Made by a program: the position numbers and the translations under genes | NCBI GenBank assembly: GCA_949287115.1 | Contig: CASEFF010000212.1 | Coordinates: forward strand, 1-6,088 | From: an uncultured Bacillota bacterium | Lineage (GTDB): Bacteria; Bacillota; Clostridia; Peptostreptococcales; Anaerovoracaceae | DNA: 6,088 nucleotides | Reading direction: 5' to 3' | Part shown: positions 1-5,798 of the stretch, piece by piece | Position numbering within the stretch: the stretch's first letter is position 1 | How the letters are laid out: every line of letters starts with the position of its first letter | The notes under the pieces: model-generated | The model's database searches: none | Told to the model about the DNA's origin: nothing | The model's input: the letters and a program-made list of their open reading frames with translations, nothing else

Positions 1-4
1 ACGG

Positions 5-44
5 CGCGGCCGTACGCTTTAATGGCGTGCAGGCCGCGTGTTTT
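5..44 (+). terminator. Strong hairpin at left edge, possible terminator
   Basis: CGCGGCC (5-11) pairs with GGCCGCG (32-38). GTACGC (12-17) continues the stem with GCGTGC (25-30), leaving one bulged A and a 7-base loop. The plus strand then reads TGTTTT (39-44), a weak U-tract. This fits a rho-independent terminator for a plus-strand gene ending left of the window and converging on the dehydrogenase. It may also end the minus-strand dehydrogenase transcript, but the bases needed to see a U-run on that side are cut off. Confidence 0.45.
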
Positions 45-95
45 GTCATCCGGTGTTTTGCGCGATGTGCTGGGGCGCAGACATCGTGCAGACAT

Positions 96-875
96 CTATT
101 TTATCGTATATCCTCCGTCTGTCACGAGGGTTGTGCCCGTTGTGAAAGAGGAGGCGTCTGATGCAAGGTAGAGGTAGGCTTCGGCGATCTCGACGGGTTT
201 TCCCATCCGGCCTATCGGATGATGTGAAGCGAATTCGCGACAATAGTCCTCTATGGTCTGACCGTTCTGTCGGGCATCTTCTTCGGCCATAGGTGTCAGG
301 ATATAGCCCGGAGCGACGGCGTTGACACGTATGTCGTAACCCTTTTCGCCGCAGTACAGGGCGGCACATCTTGTCATAGCCTGTACGGCTGCTTTTGTTG
401 CGCAGTAGGCGAAGAATTCGCTGTCTCCGACTATACCGTCTACGGAAGCGGTGCTGACTATGGCGCCGGGCTTGCCGTTTTTCGCGATGGCGGCGATGCC
501 CAGCTGCATACCGTAGAATACTCCCGTCTGATTTGTGGCTATCGTCTGATCCCACGTAGCGTCCGTTATTTGAGAGAGGTCTTCCCTGTAGCTCGTGCCG
601 GCATTGTTTATCAGTATGTTGAGCTCTCCGAAAGTTTCGACGGCAAAAGCGATGGCTTTCTCCCAGCTTTCTCTGGATGTGACGTCCAGTCTGCAAAATG
701 CCGCTCTGCCGGGGAAAGATTCGTTGATTGAAGCGGCTACGCTGCGCCCCTCTTCCTCGTCTCTGCCGCATACTACGACGCGGGCGCCTTCCGAGGCGAA
801 CAGTTCGGCCGATGTCCGGCCAATGCCTTTGGTAGAGCCGGATATCAATGCTACTTTGTTTTCCAGTCTGTTCAT
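96..875 (-). CDS. Classical short-chain dehydrogenase/reductase (SDR), 259 aa
   Basis: This is a cytosolic NAD(P)-dependent oxidoreductase of the classical SDR family with a Rossmann fold and typical length. Visible motifs are the cofactor loop SGSTKGIG (residues 12-19), D64 in RLDVTS, NNAG (90-93), and the catalytic tetrad N115, S144, Y157 and K161 (YCATK). The post-catalytic stretch RVNAVAPGYILTPM holds N185. Strand beta-2 ends in CGRD rather than an early Asp, which mildly favours NADP(H). The ATG at 873-875 is chosen because an AGAAGG Shine-Dalgarno lies just upstream and family homology begins with the next residues; an upstream in-frame extension crosses the promoter. The gene has its own promoter and appears monocistronic within the window. 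The closest named relatives would be FabG-like or glucose-dehydrogenase-like enzymes. The substrate cannot be read from the sequence, so no gene symbol is given. Confidence 0.95.
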   Translation of the reverse strand: MNRLENKVALISGSTKGIGRTSAELFASEGARVVVCGRDEEEGRSVAASINESFPGRAAFCRLDVTSRESWEKAIAFAVETFGELNILINNAGTSYREDLSQITDATWDQTIATNQTGVFYGMQLGIAAIAKNGKPGAIVSTASVDGIVGDSEFFAYCATKAAVQAMTRCAALYCGEKGYDIRVNAVAPGYILTPMAEEDARQNGQTIEDYCREFASHHPIGRMGKPVEIAEAYLYLASDASSFTTGTTLVTDGGYTIK

Positions 876-920
876 GTTGGCACCTTCTTTCTCTGATATG
901 CAGGTGTATCGTATAAGTAG

Positions 921-949
921 ATTATATATCAAAGACCGGTGCCGGTAAA
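921..949 (-). promoter_or_regulatory. Sigma-A-type promoter of the dehydrogenase, with dyad in spacer
   Basis: On the minus strand TTTACC (944-949) is followed after exactly 17 bases by a perfect TATAAT (921-926). This places transcription start about 40 bases before the ATG at 875. An inverted repeat ACCGG-TG-CCGGT (935-946) fills the -35/spacer region and could be an operator. The dyad is short and may be chance. Confidence 0.7.
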
Positions 950-978
950 CAGCGGGAGGGGGCGTGTATCGTGCAAAG

Positions 979-1003
979 AAAAAACGGCGGGAAATTCCCA
1001 CCG
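979..1003 (-). terminator. Rho-independent terminator of the small-peptide unit
   Basis: On the minus strand CGGTGGG-AATTT-CCCGCCG forms a 7-bp stem (one G-U pair) with a 5-base loop (985-1003). It is followed directly by six Ts (979-984). It lies 64 bases past the stop of the 26-residue ORF and just before the dehydrogenase promoter, so it separates the two units. Confidence 0.85.
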
Positions 1004-1067
1004 GCGAAAAAACACATTTTATGCGTTATTATTTTTATCGATCGTCTGCTGCAGCGTATGCCATCGA

Positions 1068-1148
1068 CTAACGTACGGAACGCGTAACGTCAGCATACAG
1101 ATTTACGTACTGCTTGAGATCTGCCCAGAATGATGTAAATCCTTTCAT
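1068..1148 (-). CDS. Small amphipathic peptide, 26 aa, unknown function
   Basis: The ORF encodes MKGFTSFWADLKQYVNLYAD followed by VTRSVR, then TAG. An excellent Shine-Dalgarno GAGGTGA (1154-1160) sits 5 bases before the ATG. A near-consensus promoter lies about 60 bases further upstream and a strong terminator ends the unit, so the ORF has every signal of an independent gene. Hydrophobic and aromatic residues F4, F7/W8, L11, Y14/V15, Y18, V21 and V25 recur every 3-4 positions, while D10, K12, Q13, N16, D20, R23 and R26 occupy other faces. This predicts one amphipathic helix, suggesting a membrane-surface or protein-binding peptide. There is no transmembrane run and no Cys. It resembles SpoVM only in size and amphipathicity; I see no homology. 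Alternatively the transcript of roughly 230 bases is a regulatory RNA that happens to carry an ORF. Confidence 0.65.
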   Translation of the reverse strand: MKGFTSFWADLKQYVNLYADVTRSVR

Positions 1149-1213
1149 CGTCTTCACCTCGCTGTTTCTGATATTAAGATATCCGCCCTGTCGCGGGCTT
1201 TCCGTCTAATGTC

Positions 1214-1242
1214 ATTATATATTCCAAGTTTGCGGTATTCAA
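1214..1242 (-). promoter_or_regulatory. Near-consensus promoter of the 26-aa peptide unit
   Basis: On the minus strand TTGAAT (1237-1242), a 17-base spacer and a perfect TATAAT (1214-1219) predict a start near 1207. The leader of about 58 bases contains a small hairpin GCCC-GCGACA-GGGC and then the strong SD of the peptide ORF. The promoter lies 137 bases after the stop of the upstream VWA gene, so the peptide can be expressed independently of that operon. Confidence 0.75.
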
Positions 1243-1378
1243 CATCAAAAACAGTACAAAGTTGTCGTTTTAAAGGGTCTTGAAATCGTTGGAAATAGTG
1301 TAGCTGCGGAGTTACACCAACATTGTTACCGAACCGGAGCATGAAAAGCATGGCGCCGGAGCATTTTCTTGCTGCGCT

Positions 1379-2599
1379 TTACGGGCGCGTGCAGCCCAGC
1401 TGCTCCGGGTCTATGCGGATGACGGTGCCGCCGGGAGGGTCTATATCCTCATCGCCGTATACCACCCAGATGGCTTTCAGGTAGCTGTCGGGCATGGGCG
1501 CCTGACCGTCCGTGAATATGATGCGGTTATCGACACGGAGTGTAAAAGCGTCTGCGGCAACGTTGAAGTCGGTGCCTCCGCCTCCTTCGAATATCATGTC
1601 GTCTATGTCCTTTTCCGTCCTGATGTCGTGAAAACCGTAAAAGACCGTATCGAAACAGCCCGCTTTGAGTCTGGAAAGGGGCAGTATGTTTTTACATTCC
1701 CTGAGGAAACTCCTAAGCAGATCGTCGTTTACGGACCAGCTGGTATCAAGGACGATCTCCGTTTCGGGAACGGGTATCTCCTCGAGGACAGGTCTGACGA
1801 TCCCGTCGTCCAGGACGGCGTTTTTATATGACCAGTCGACTCCGTAGTTGACGGTGTCCCGCAGAAGGAGCCGCCAGTCGATGACGGGCGGAAACTTTCC
1901 GATGTCTTCCACGGGTCTTGTATCTCTGTTGACGGCGTTGCCGGCTTGTGATTCCTTTTCTTCGACAAGGGCGTACTCTTCCTTTTCGTCTTCATCTTCG
2001 TCTTCGCTGTCGTCGCGGTCTTCCTCTGCGCCCTCTTCATCAGGCAGCAGCTCCTGCTGTGCTTCATCGCCCGCATCATCGCTTTCCGTATCGTCACCGT
2101 CATCGTCGGATCCGTCTTCCTGCCCGGGTGGCTCATCGTCGCCTTTGACGCCGCCTGCGGGGTTTTCGCTGCCTTTGAGCTGACCGTCAATGAGCTCGAT
2201 ATCCAGCTTTTCCGTCAGCAGGAACTCGTAGTACTGCTCCGCGTCGTAATCGATGGCCTCCGGATAGTCGACTGCTCCGCGGGCCATATCCAGTCCGTCG
2301 CGTTTGAGCATCTGGTTCACCACAGCTTCCGTAGCCGTTTTCCATATTTCGGGGTCTTTGCCTTCACCCCTTTCCCCATGACGGAAGGCTATGTGGCACA
2401 GTTCGCGGGCCAGCATGAAAACCTGATCGTTTGCGGAAAGCCCGGACATGTACTTCGGGTCATAGAAGATCGTACTGCCGTCGTTTTTTATCGATGATAT
2501 GGCTTCCGCTTCCTGATATCCGGCCTTTGACGCCACGCTGCCGAAAAACGGATATATTGTGAGCACTTTGCGTTTGAGCGCAGCGATGTCGTATGTCAT
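1379..2599 (-). CDS. DUF2201-like metallopeptidase/VWA domain protein, 406 aa
   Basis: The N-terminal half (residues 1-135) resembles the putative metallopeptidase domain of DUF2201 proteins. The metal motif reads RELCHIAFRH (65-74), so E66, H69 and H74 are present but the first His of HExxHxxxxH is Arg. A long acidic linker rich in D and E follows (about 153-217). The C-terminal VWA-like domain (about 275-406) has a complete MIDAS: DTSWS (D285, S287, S289), T343 in GGGGTDF and D364 in FTDGQ, so it should bind Mg2+. The ATG overlaps the stop of the ATPase gene (ATGA) and is preceded by GGAGGA (2606-2611), indicating translational coupling. By analogy with RavA-ViaA, NorQ-NorD and CbbQ-CbbO, it probably links the ATPase to a client protein; this is inference. 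It is predicted cytosolic: no signal peptide or membrane segment. Confidence 0.88.
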   Translation of the reverse strand: MTYDIAALKRKVLTIYPFFGSVASKAGYQEAEAISSIKNDGSTIFYDPKYMSGLSANDQVFMLARELCHIAFRHGERGEGKDPEIWKTATEAVVNQMLKRDGLDMARGAVDYPEAIDYDAEQYYEFLLTEKLDIELIDGQLKGSENPAGGVKGDDEPPGQEDGSDDDGDDTESDDAGDEAQQELLPDEEGAEEDRDDSEDEDEDEKEEYALVEEKESQAGNAVNRDTRPVEDIGKFPPVIDWRLLLRDTVNYGVDWSYKNAVLDDGIVRPVLEEIPVPETEIVLDTSWSVNDDLLRSFLRECKNILPLSRLKAGCFDTVFYGFHDIRTEKDIDDMIFEGGGGTDFNVAADAFTLRVDNRIIFTDGQAPMPDSYLKAIWVVYGDEDIDPPGGTVIRIDPEQLGCTRP

Positions 2600-4374
2600 C
2601 TTTCATCCTCCGGTAAGGCGTCCTTCGGCATCGCGAAGGAATCGAAGACGGCCCGGAACTCCTCTCCCAGTTTTGATGCGAACTCCCTTGCCGCATCGAA
2701 TTCCGATTCGCCCGCCTGCGTCAGCCCGACGGTCGTGGCATACCTTTCGGACGTGTCCATTCTTTCGATATCCCCGTCGCTGTAGTTGCCGCTTATAACG
2801 TCCTGCAGCGTGATGACCGGGCGGCTGCAGAATTTCACGAATTCATCGGTGATGTCTTCGCCGACCAGGGAGCGGAGCATCTCCGGCTGCTTCGTGGCGT
2901 AGAGCATCTTCGAGGCCATTTCCCATTTTCTCGGGTCGGCGTTGGGCTTTTCGCCGTCGTAGGGACTTCTGAGGGGTTCGCCGTTCCTGCAGGCGATGAA
3001 TGCGTAGATGGCAGGGTGTATGCCGTTTTCACGAGCCCACTTCAGCCATTTTTCCGTAGTCGTTTCTATATATACGTGGGCAAACCTGTTGAAGAACGGC
3101 GCCGCCAGCTGGTAGGCAGCCAGCGAGTCCTGCATGTCGTTGCCTGCCGCGACGACGCGTGCGTTGTCGGGGAGTTTCCACAGACCGTTGACTTCTCTGT
3201 CCAGCACGATGTTAAACGCCATCCCCTGAATGCTCGGCAGCGCGTTGTTGATCTCATCGAAAAATACCACGTGGAGCCTGTCGGGCTCCTGCTCGCATTT
3301 CGTCTGTACCTTCCTGAACCACGTAGGCGGGATGTCTATCATCTCGCCTGTGGACTGGTTGTAGACGCTCCTGCCGTTGAGACTGTCGGGAGTGGCGTTG
3401 CGCAGGTATATGATCTCGCAGGTGGGGTCTATCTGCTTCACTCTGGCGCTTTTTCCCTCGGACGAAGGCCCGTGCAGGAACACAGCCACATCGCTTTCGA
3501 TGGCGCCCCTTATGATATCTTCCTCGCTGACCTGATCGAAGGTGAGACCGTACGGATTCCTCCTCTTTGCGGCCCGTGCCATGTCGGCCTCGTACTGCGC
3601 TTTTTCTTCGGCGGTCATCTCTTTCGGGACGCTCGGCACGAGGTCGCCGGCAAACGTCGAGTTCAGATAGCCGTATATCAGAGTCTTTTCAAAATTCCCG
3701 TCGTAATAACTGTCGTCGGAAAACTGCAGGCCGGCCATGAGGATCGTCCTGCTGATGAGGAGACCTGCGCCGGCATCGTACAGCCATCTTACGGGGGAGA
3801 CTTCTATCCATACGTTATCGCCGTTTTTGCGGCGTTTCCCGTCCGAAAGAAGGCATCCGTCTTCCGACGTGCACGGGACCCTTATGTACTTGCCGTCTTC
3901 GCAGCAGAATTCGTCGTACTGAGCGTCATATCTCTTGCCGGTCTTTCTCAGTCTGCCTTCGGAAAGATCCCTCTCAAGGACCGCCGCTCTGGCTTTGCCT
4001 GCCGCCTGCTGCGGATATTCGCCGAACCTGACTTCTTCAAAGCCCGATATGTCCTTTGATGTCTCGCATCCAAGGGCGGCGATGTCCGCGCATGGCATCA
4101 CCGGACGCACGCTGCCGCGGGACGTTGCGTATGCCACGCGCTTTTCACCGTTTTCATCTGCGATGCAGGCATCGTTGTATCCGGAAACGGAAGACAGGAA
4201 CCATCTGCCTTTCCCGCTGCCGTCGGTTTCGGCACCGGAAAGTATCGCAAAATCGCTGGCGCCGCATTGTGCGCCTATGGTGCGTATGACATCCGTTTTT
4301 CCGTCGCCGAAGACCTGCTCCCCTGAAAGCAGGCCGTATGTTTGCTCTGTGATCTTATCTGTCGATTTACCCAT
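2596..4374 (-). CDS. MoxR-type AAA+ ATPase with N-terminal DUF6273-like region, 592 aa
   Basis: Numbering is from the ATG at 4374. The C-terminal half is an AAA+ module: Walker A GPSSEGKS (302-309), Walker B VVFFDE (369-374), sensor-1 Asn in AAGND (N412) and FFNRF with a probable Arg finger (R430). The N-terminal part resembles DUF6273: RFGEYPQQ near 116-123, and WIEVSPVRWLYD with LLISRTILMAGLQF and YGYLNSTF to about 243. An RGSVRPVM segment before it (about 86-93) looks like the usual end of that domain placed first. The ATPase is followed by the VWA gene with a 4-base overlap, forming a MoxR-VWA operon, a class of chaperone or remodelling machine. The ATG at 4374 is preferred because AAGGA lies about 11 bases upstream. 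An ATG at 4386 and a TTG at 4425 are in frame but lack spaced SDs, and the TTG lies in an inverted repeat. No membrane segment is visible. Confidence 0.9.
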   Translation of the reverse strand: MGKSTDKITEQTYGLLSGEQVFGDGKTDVIRTIGAQCGASDFAILSGAETDGSGKGRWFLSSVSGYNDACIADENGEKRVAYATSRGSVRPVMPCADIAALGCETSKDISGFEEVRFGEYPQQAAGKARAAVLERDLSEGRLRKTGKRYDAQYDEFCCEDGKYIRVPCTSEDGCLLSDGKRRKNGDNVWIEVSPVRWLYDAGAGLLISRTILMAGLQFSDDSYYDGNFEKTLIYGYLNSTFAGDLVPSVPKEMTAEEKAQYEADMARAAKRRNPYGLTFDQVSEEDIIRGAIESDVAVFLHGPSSEGKSARVKQIDPTCEIIYLRNATPDSLNGRSVYNQSTGEMIDIPPTWFRKVQTKCEQEPDRLHVVFFDEINNALPSIQGMAFNIVLDREVNGLWKLPDNARVVAAGNDMQDSLAAYQLAAPFFNRFAHVYIETTTEKWLKWARENGIHPAIYAFIACRNGEPLRSPYDGEKPNADPRKWEMASKMLYATKQPEMLRSLVGEDITDEFVKFCSRPVITLQDVISGNYSDGDIERMDTSERYATTVGLTQAGESEFDAAREFASKLGEEFRAVFDSFAMPKDALPEDER

Positions 4375-4393
4375 AATATTACCCATCCTTGTC

Positions 4394-4452
4394 GTAACAT
4401 CTGTAACATGAACATGATACACCAAAACTGGCTCGGTCGAAAGAGCCAGTTT
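4394..4452 (-). promoter_or_regulatory. Inverted and direct repeats upstream of the ATPase
   Basis: AAACTGGCTC (4425-4434) and GAGCCAGTTT (4443-4452) form a perfect 10-bp inverted repeat with an 8-base loop. Nearer the gene, GTAACAT occurs at 4394-4400 and 4403-4409 with a 9-bp period (plus-strand reading). A minus-strand TATCAT (4414-4419) could be a -10, but no good -35 is present. The repeat could be an operator or an attenuating hairpin. Its short U-tract (TTTT on the minus strand) makes terminator function weak. The operon promoter is not securely located. Confidence 0.4.
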
Positions 4453-4681
4453 CTGAAGAATTTAAAGGTCAGGGGAAGCGTCCGGGATCTCGCGCGATGC
4501 AGGGGAGCTTTGGGGGAAATATCCCTTCCCGGAAAGGGGCGTGCCGCGTGGTGGCCGCCGGTGATGATCTGCGGAGATTTTATGGGATACGTGGCGTGAA
4601 AACAGGCGCGGTAAGCCGGTGCAACAAGCCGGAACAAGCGGAAAAATAAGGCGAAAATGTATAAAGGTGGAGGTGCTGTAA
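4453..4681. other. Intergenic stretch without a recognisable gene
   Basis: About 230 bases separate the divergently read ATPase operon and the plus-strand coiled-coil copies. I see a purine-rich, GC-rich tract with short stems (for example CCCTT/AAGGG around 4530) and a repeated AAGCCGG (4613-4619, 4626-4632, then AAGCGG at 4636-4641). ORFs in all frames look like shadows without SD sites. No tRNA, riboswitch or IS end is recognised. Confidence 0.5.
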
Positions 4682-4714
4682 ATGTCTCCGCAAATGTCGA
4701 AATTTGTCGAATGA
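4682..4714 (+). CDS. Possible 10-aa micro-ORF or leader peptide
   Basis: The ORF encodes MSPQMSKFVE and ends TGA. Its only strong support is a near-ideal Shine-Dalgarno, GGAGGTG (4669-4675), 6 bases before the ATG. The stop overlaps another ATG (4711) that opens an 11-codon frame ending at 4746. It lies upstream of the promoter of the coiled-coil pseudogene, so it would need transcription from further left, where I find no clear promoter. It may be a leader peptide or the remnant start of a lost gene. Confidence 0.25.
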   Translation: MSPQMSKFVE

Positions 4715-4720
4715 AAACGT

Positions 4721-4749
4721 TTGAATGCGATATGGATTTGTGCTAATAT
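4721..4749 (+). promoter_or_regulatory. Promoter of the coiled-coil pseudogene
   Basis: TTGAAT (4721-4726) is followed after 17 bases by TAATAT (4744-4749), with a TGC extended -10 element immediately before it. Two TGTCGAA repeats exactly 10 bp apart (4695 and 4705) lie just upstream. The -10 region and following bases align with the same region of the intact copy (24 of 32 positions, 4729-4760 against 5277-5308 by eye), showing that the duplication included the promoter. Confidence 0.6.
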
Positions 4750-4771
4750 CCTATTACCGAAAGGAATGGGG

Positions 4772-5013
4772 ATGATGGAAGATACAAAGATGATAAGATT
4801 GACGGCGGGCTCACATCGCTGCAGATCACCGTTGAAAACGACATCAGGAACAGCATTAAACTCATAGCGGAGGGGCACATTATTATCGAAAGAAAGCTTG
4901 ATGAAGTTTTGCGGGAAAACAGAAATTCGGAAAAAGAAATGGTGAACATAAGACTGAACCATTTAGAGGACGATGTCAGGGTGTTGAAAGAACGTATGAA
5001 GCAGATGGGATAA
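4772..5013 (+). pseudogene. Frameshifted, shortened coiled-coil paralogue
   Basis: A start like that of the intact gene is present: AAGGA (4761-4765) and ATGATG (4772-4777), then codons for E-D-T-K-M-I. This frame departs from homology after about eight codons and stops early. From about 4796 a different frame, without a usable start, runs to TAA at 5011-5013. It matches the C-terminal module of the intact protein, with DIRNSIKLIAEGH against EIRNNIQILAEWH, ERKLDE in both, and later EKE, LE, VR and LKE. Adding one base near 4794-4797 would join the two frames. The heptad array of the intact copy is missing. The simplest reading is internal deletion plus a one-base frameshift. Expression by ribosomal frameshifting is possible in principle, but I see no clear slippery site. 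Confidence 0.75.
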
Positions 5014-5076
5014 AGCAGGACACTCCATGGAGATATGCAATAAAGTTGAAACGATACGGTTGTGACAAAAAACGGA

Positions 5077-5149
5077 GAAAAGCCCTCGGTATCAAGTGTC
5101 ATCGCAGGCACTGCCCGATAACTCCTACTTGTCCGCCGACAGGCTTTTC
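5077..5149 (+). ncRNA. Candidate structured RNA / attenuator aptamer-like domain
   Basis: GAAAAGCC (5077-5084) and GGCTTTTC (5142-5149) form a perfect 8-bp closing stem. Inside are TCGG/CCGA (5086-5089 with 5136-5139), TATC/GATA (5090-5093 with 5117-5120) and AGTGTC/GGCACT (5095-5100 with 5107-5112, one G-U), nested in order. GCTTTTC (5143-5149) can also pair with GAAAGGC (5165-5171), the 5' arm of the terminator that follows, so the two folds exclude each other. It matches no riboswitch class I can recall. It could simply be folded 3' UTR of the pseudogene transcript. Confidence 0.4.
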
Positions 5150-5164
5150 AACATCAGTGTAAAT

Positions 5165-5206
5165 GAAAGGCGGGTCGGAGTCAACCGGCGCCTTTCAATC
5201 TTTTTT
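5165..5206 (+). terminator. Rho-independent terminator between the two coiled-coil copies
   Basis: GAAAGGCG (5165-5172) pairs with CGCCTTTC (5189-5196), with additional GGT/ACC pairing possible inside. The stem is followed by AATC and six Ts (5201-5206). It ends transcripts from the pseudogene promoter, or acts as the switchable terminator ahead of the intact gene. A small hairpin GTTTG-CGC-CAAAC follows at 5214-5226. Confidence 0.85.
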
Positions 5207-5289
5207 GTGAACGGTTTGCGCCAAACGCCGGACATGTTGTAAACACAGGAGTTGAAGCGATAAAAATATCCGGGAACGATGTGGGAGTG

Positions 5290-5298
5290 TGCTACGAT
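5290..5298 (+). promoter_or_regulatory. Possible extended -10 of the intact coiled-coil gene
   Basis: TGC-TACGAT (5290-5298) aligns with the TGC-TAATAT of the pseudogene promoter and sits at a similar distance from the start codon. No good -35 is found 17 bases upstream, so this promoter looks weaker than its sister. Some expression may instead come from readthrough of the terminator at 5165-5206. Confidence 0.35.
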
Positions 5299-5320
5299 CC
5301 TATTGCAGGAGGGCGTATAA

Positions 5321-5764
5321 ATGGAAAACAATGAAATGAAAATGATACTTGAAAGATTTGACAGGATAGACAGTAAAATGTCAGAAATGGACGGCAAAAT
5401 ATCCGCTCTGGATACGAAAGTGTCAAACATGGATGGCAAAGTATTTGATTTGGATAAGAAAGTAACAAGTATGGATATCAAGATGTCTGAAATTGATGAC
5501 AAGGTATCAGATCTGGATAAGAAAGTATTGAGTATGGATATTAAAATGTCGGAAACGGACGGCAAAGTATCATCAATACAACTTGCTATCGAGGATGAAA
5601 TCAGGAACAATATTCAGATTTTGGCAGAGTGGCACATGAGACTTGAAAGAAAACTTGATGAGTCGCTAAAAGTTAATCATGAAAAAGAGTTATTATTGAT
5701 ATGGGTAAATAAGCTCGAAACTGAAGTTAGGGAGTTGAAGGAAAATATTGAAAAAATAAGCTGA
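5321..5764 (+). CDS. Heptad-repeat coiled-coil protein, 147 aa, function unknown
   Basis: AGGAGGG (5307-5313) lies 7 bases before the ATG. After a short head (1-10), residues 11-87 are eleven uninterrupted heptads of the form x-K-h-x-x-h-D, such as SKMSEMD, GKISALD and KKVTSMD. This predicts a long straight coiled coil, most likely an oligomer. Residues 88-147 form a second, non-repetitive helical module (EDEIRNNIQILAEWHMRLER, then KLDESL), ending in another short coiled coil (NKLETEVRELKENIEKI). From memory, this tail with an N-I-x-x-x-A-E-x-H-like motif recurs in clostridial hypothetical proteins; a database search would be needed. There is no signal peptide or membrane segment. The gene is more AT-rich than the minus-strand genes, suggesting separate acquisition. 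It is a paralogue of the broken copy 300 bases upstream. Its role may be structural or as an adaptor, but this is unproven. Confidence 0.85.
   Translation: MENNEMKMILERFDRIDSKMSEMDGKISALDTKVSNMDGKVFDLDKKVTSMDIKMSEIDDKVSDLDKKVLSMDIKMSETDGKVSSIQLAIEDEIRNNIQILAEWHMRLERKLDESLKVNHEKELLLIWVNKLETEVRELKENIEKIS
5393..5581 (+). repeat. Three tandem 63-bp (21-residue) coding repeats
   Basis: Units at 5393-5455, 5456-5518 and 5519-5581 each encode three heptads. The second and third share 15 of 21 residues and open with near-identical DNA (AAGAAAGTA). The array is a likely site of slippage or unequal crossing-over that changes coiled-coil length in steps of 21 residues without shifting frame. Confidence 0.8.
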
Positions 5765-5798
5765 TAAGCACAAAAGAAAACTTTTATGCTTGTTGTAA

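Noticed and set aside
1..95. Open minus-strand frame from the ATG at 95 running off the left edge, directly after the dehydrogenase stop
   Set aside because: There is no well-spaced SD (the only GGAGG is 16 bases away and inside dehydrogenase codons), and the frame crosses a strong hairpin at 5-38. Thirty codons is too few to judge.
939..1133. 64-codon plus-strand ORF with a hydrophobic stretch
   Set aside because: It has a GTG start without SD, and runs antisense through a terminator, the peptide gene and the dehydrogenase promoter.
1154..1351. 65-codon minus-strand ORF downstream of the VWA gene
   Set aside because: It has no SD and contains the near-consensus promoter and leader of the 26-residue peptide. 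No recognised family.
4275..4637. Long minus-strand ORF overlapping the ATPase start, and the plus-strand ORF opposite
   Set aside because: Shadow frames of the ATPase and the intergenic tract, without SD or recognisable protein character.
5039..5239. Plus-strand open frames across the intergenic region, including one with C-H-R-R-H-C spacing
   Set aside because: No start with an SD, and the frames cross the folded element or the terminator. The Cys/His pattern is short and probably chance.
5125..5610. 161-codon minus-strand ORF antisense to the coiled-coil gene
   Set aside because: It is the mirror of the heptad repeats (Ser/Ile-rich reading of Lys/Asp codons); the plus strand has promoter, SD and homology.
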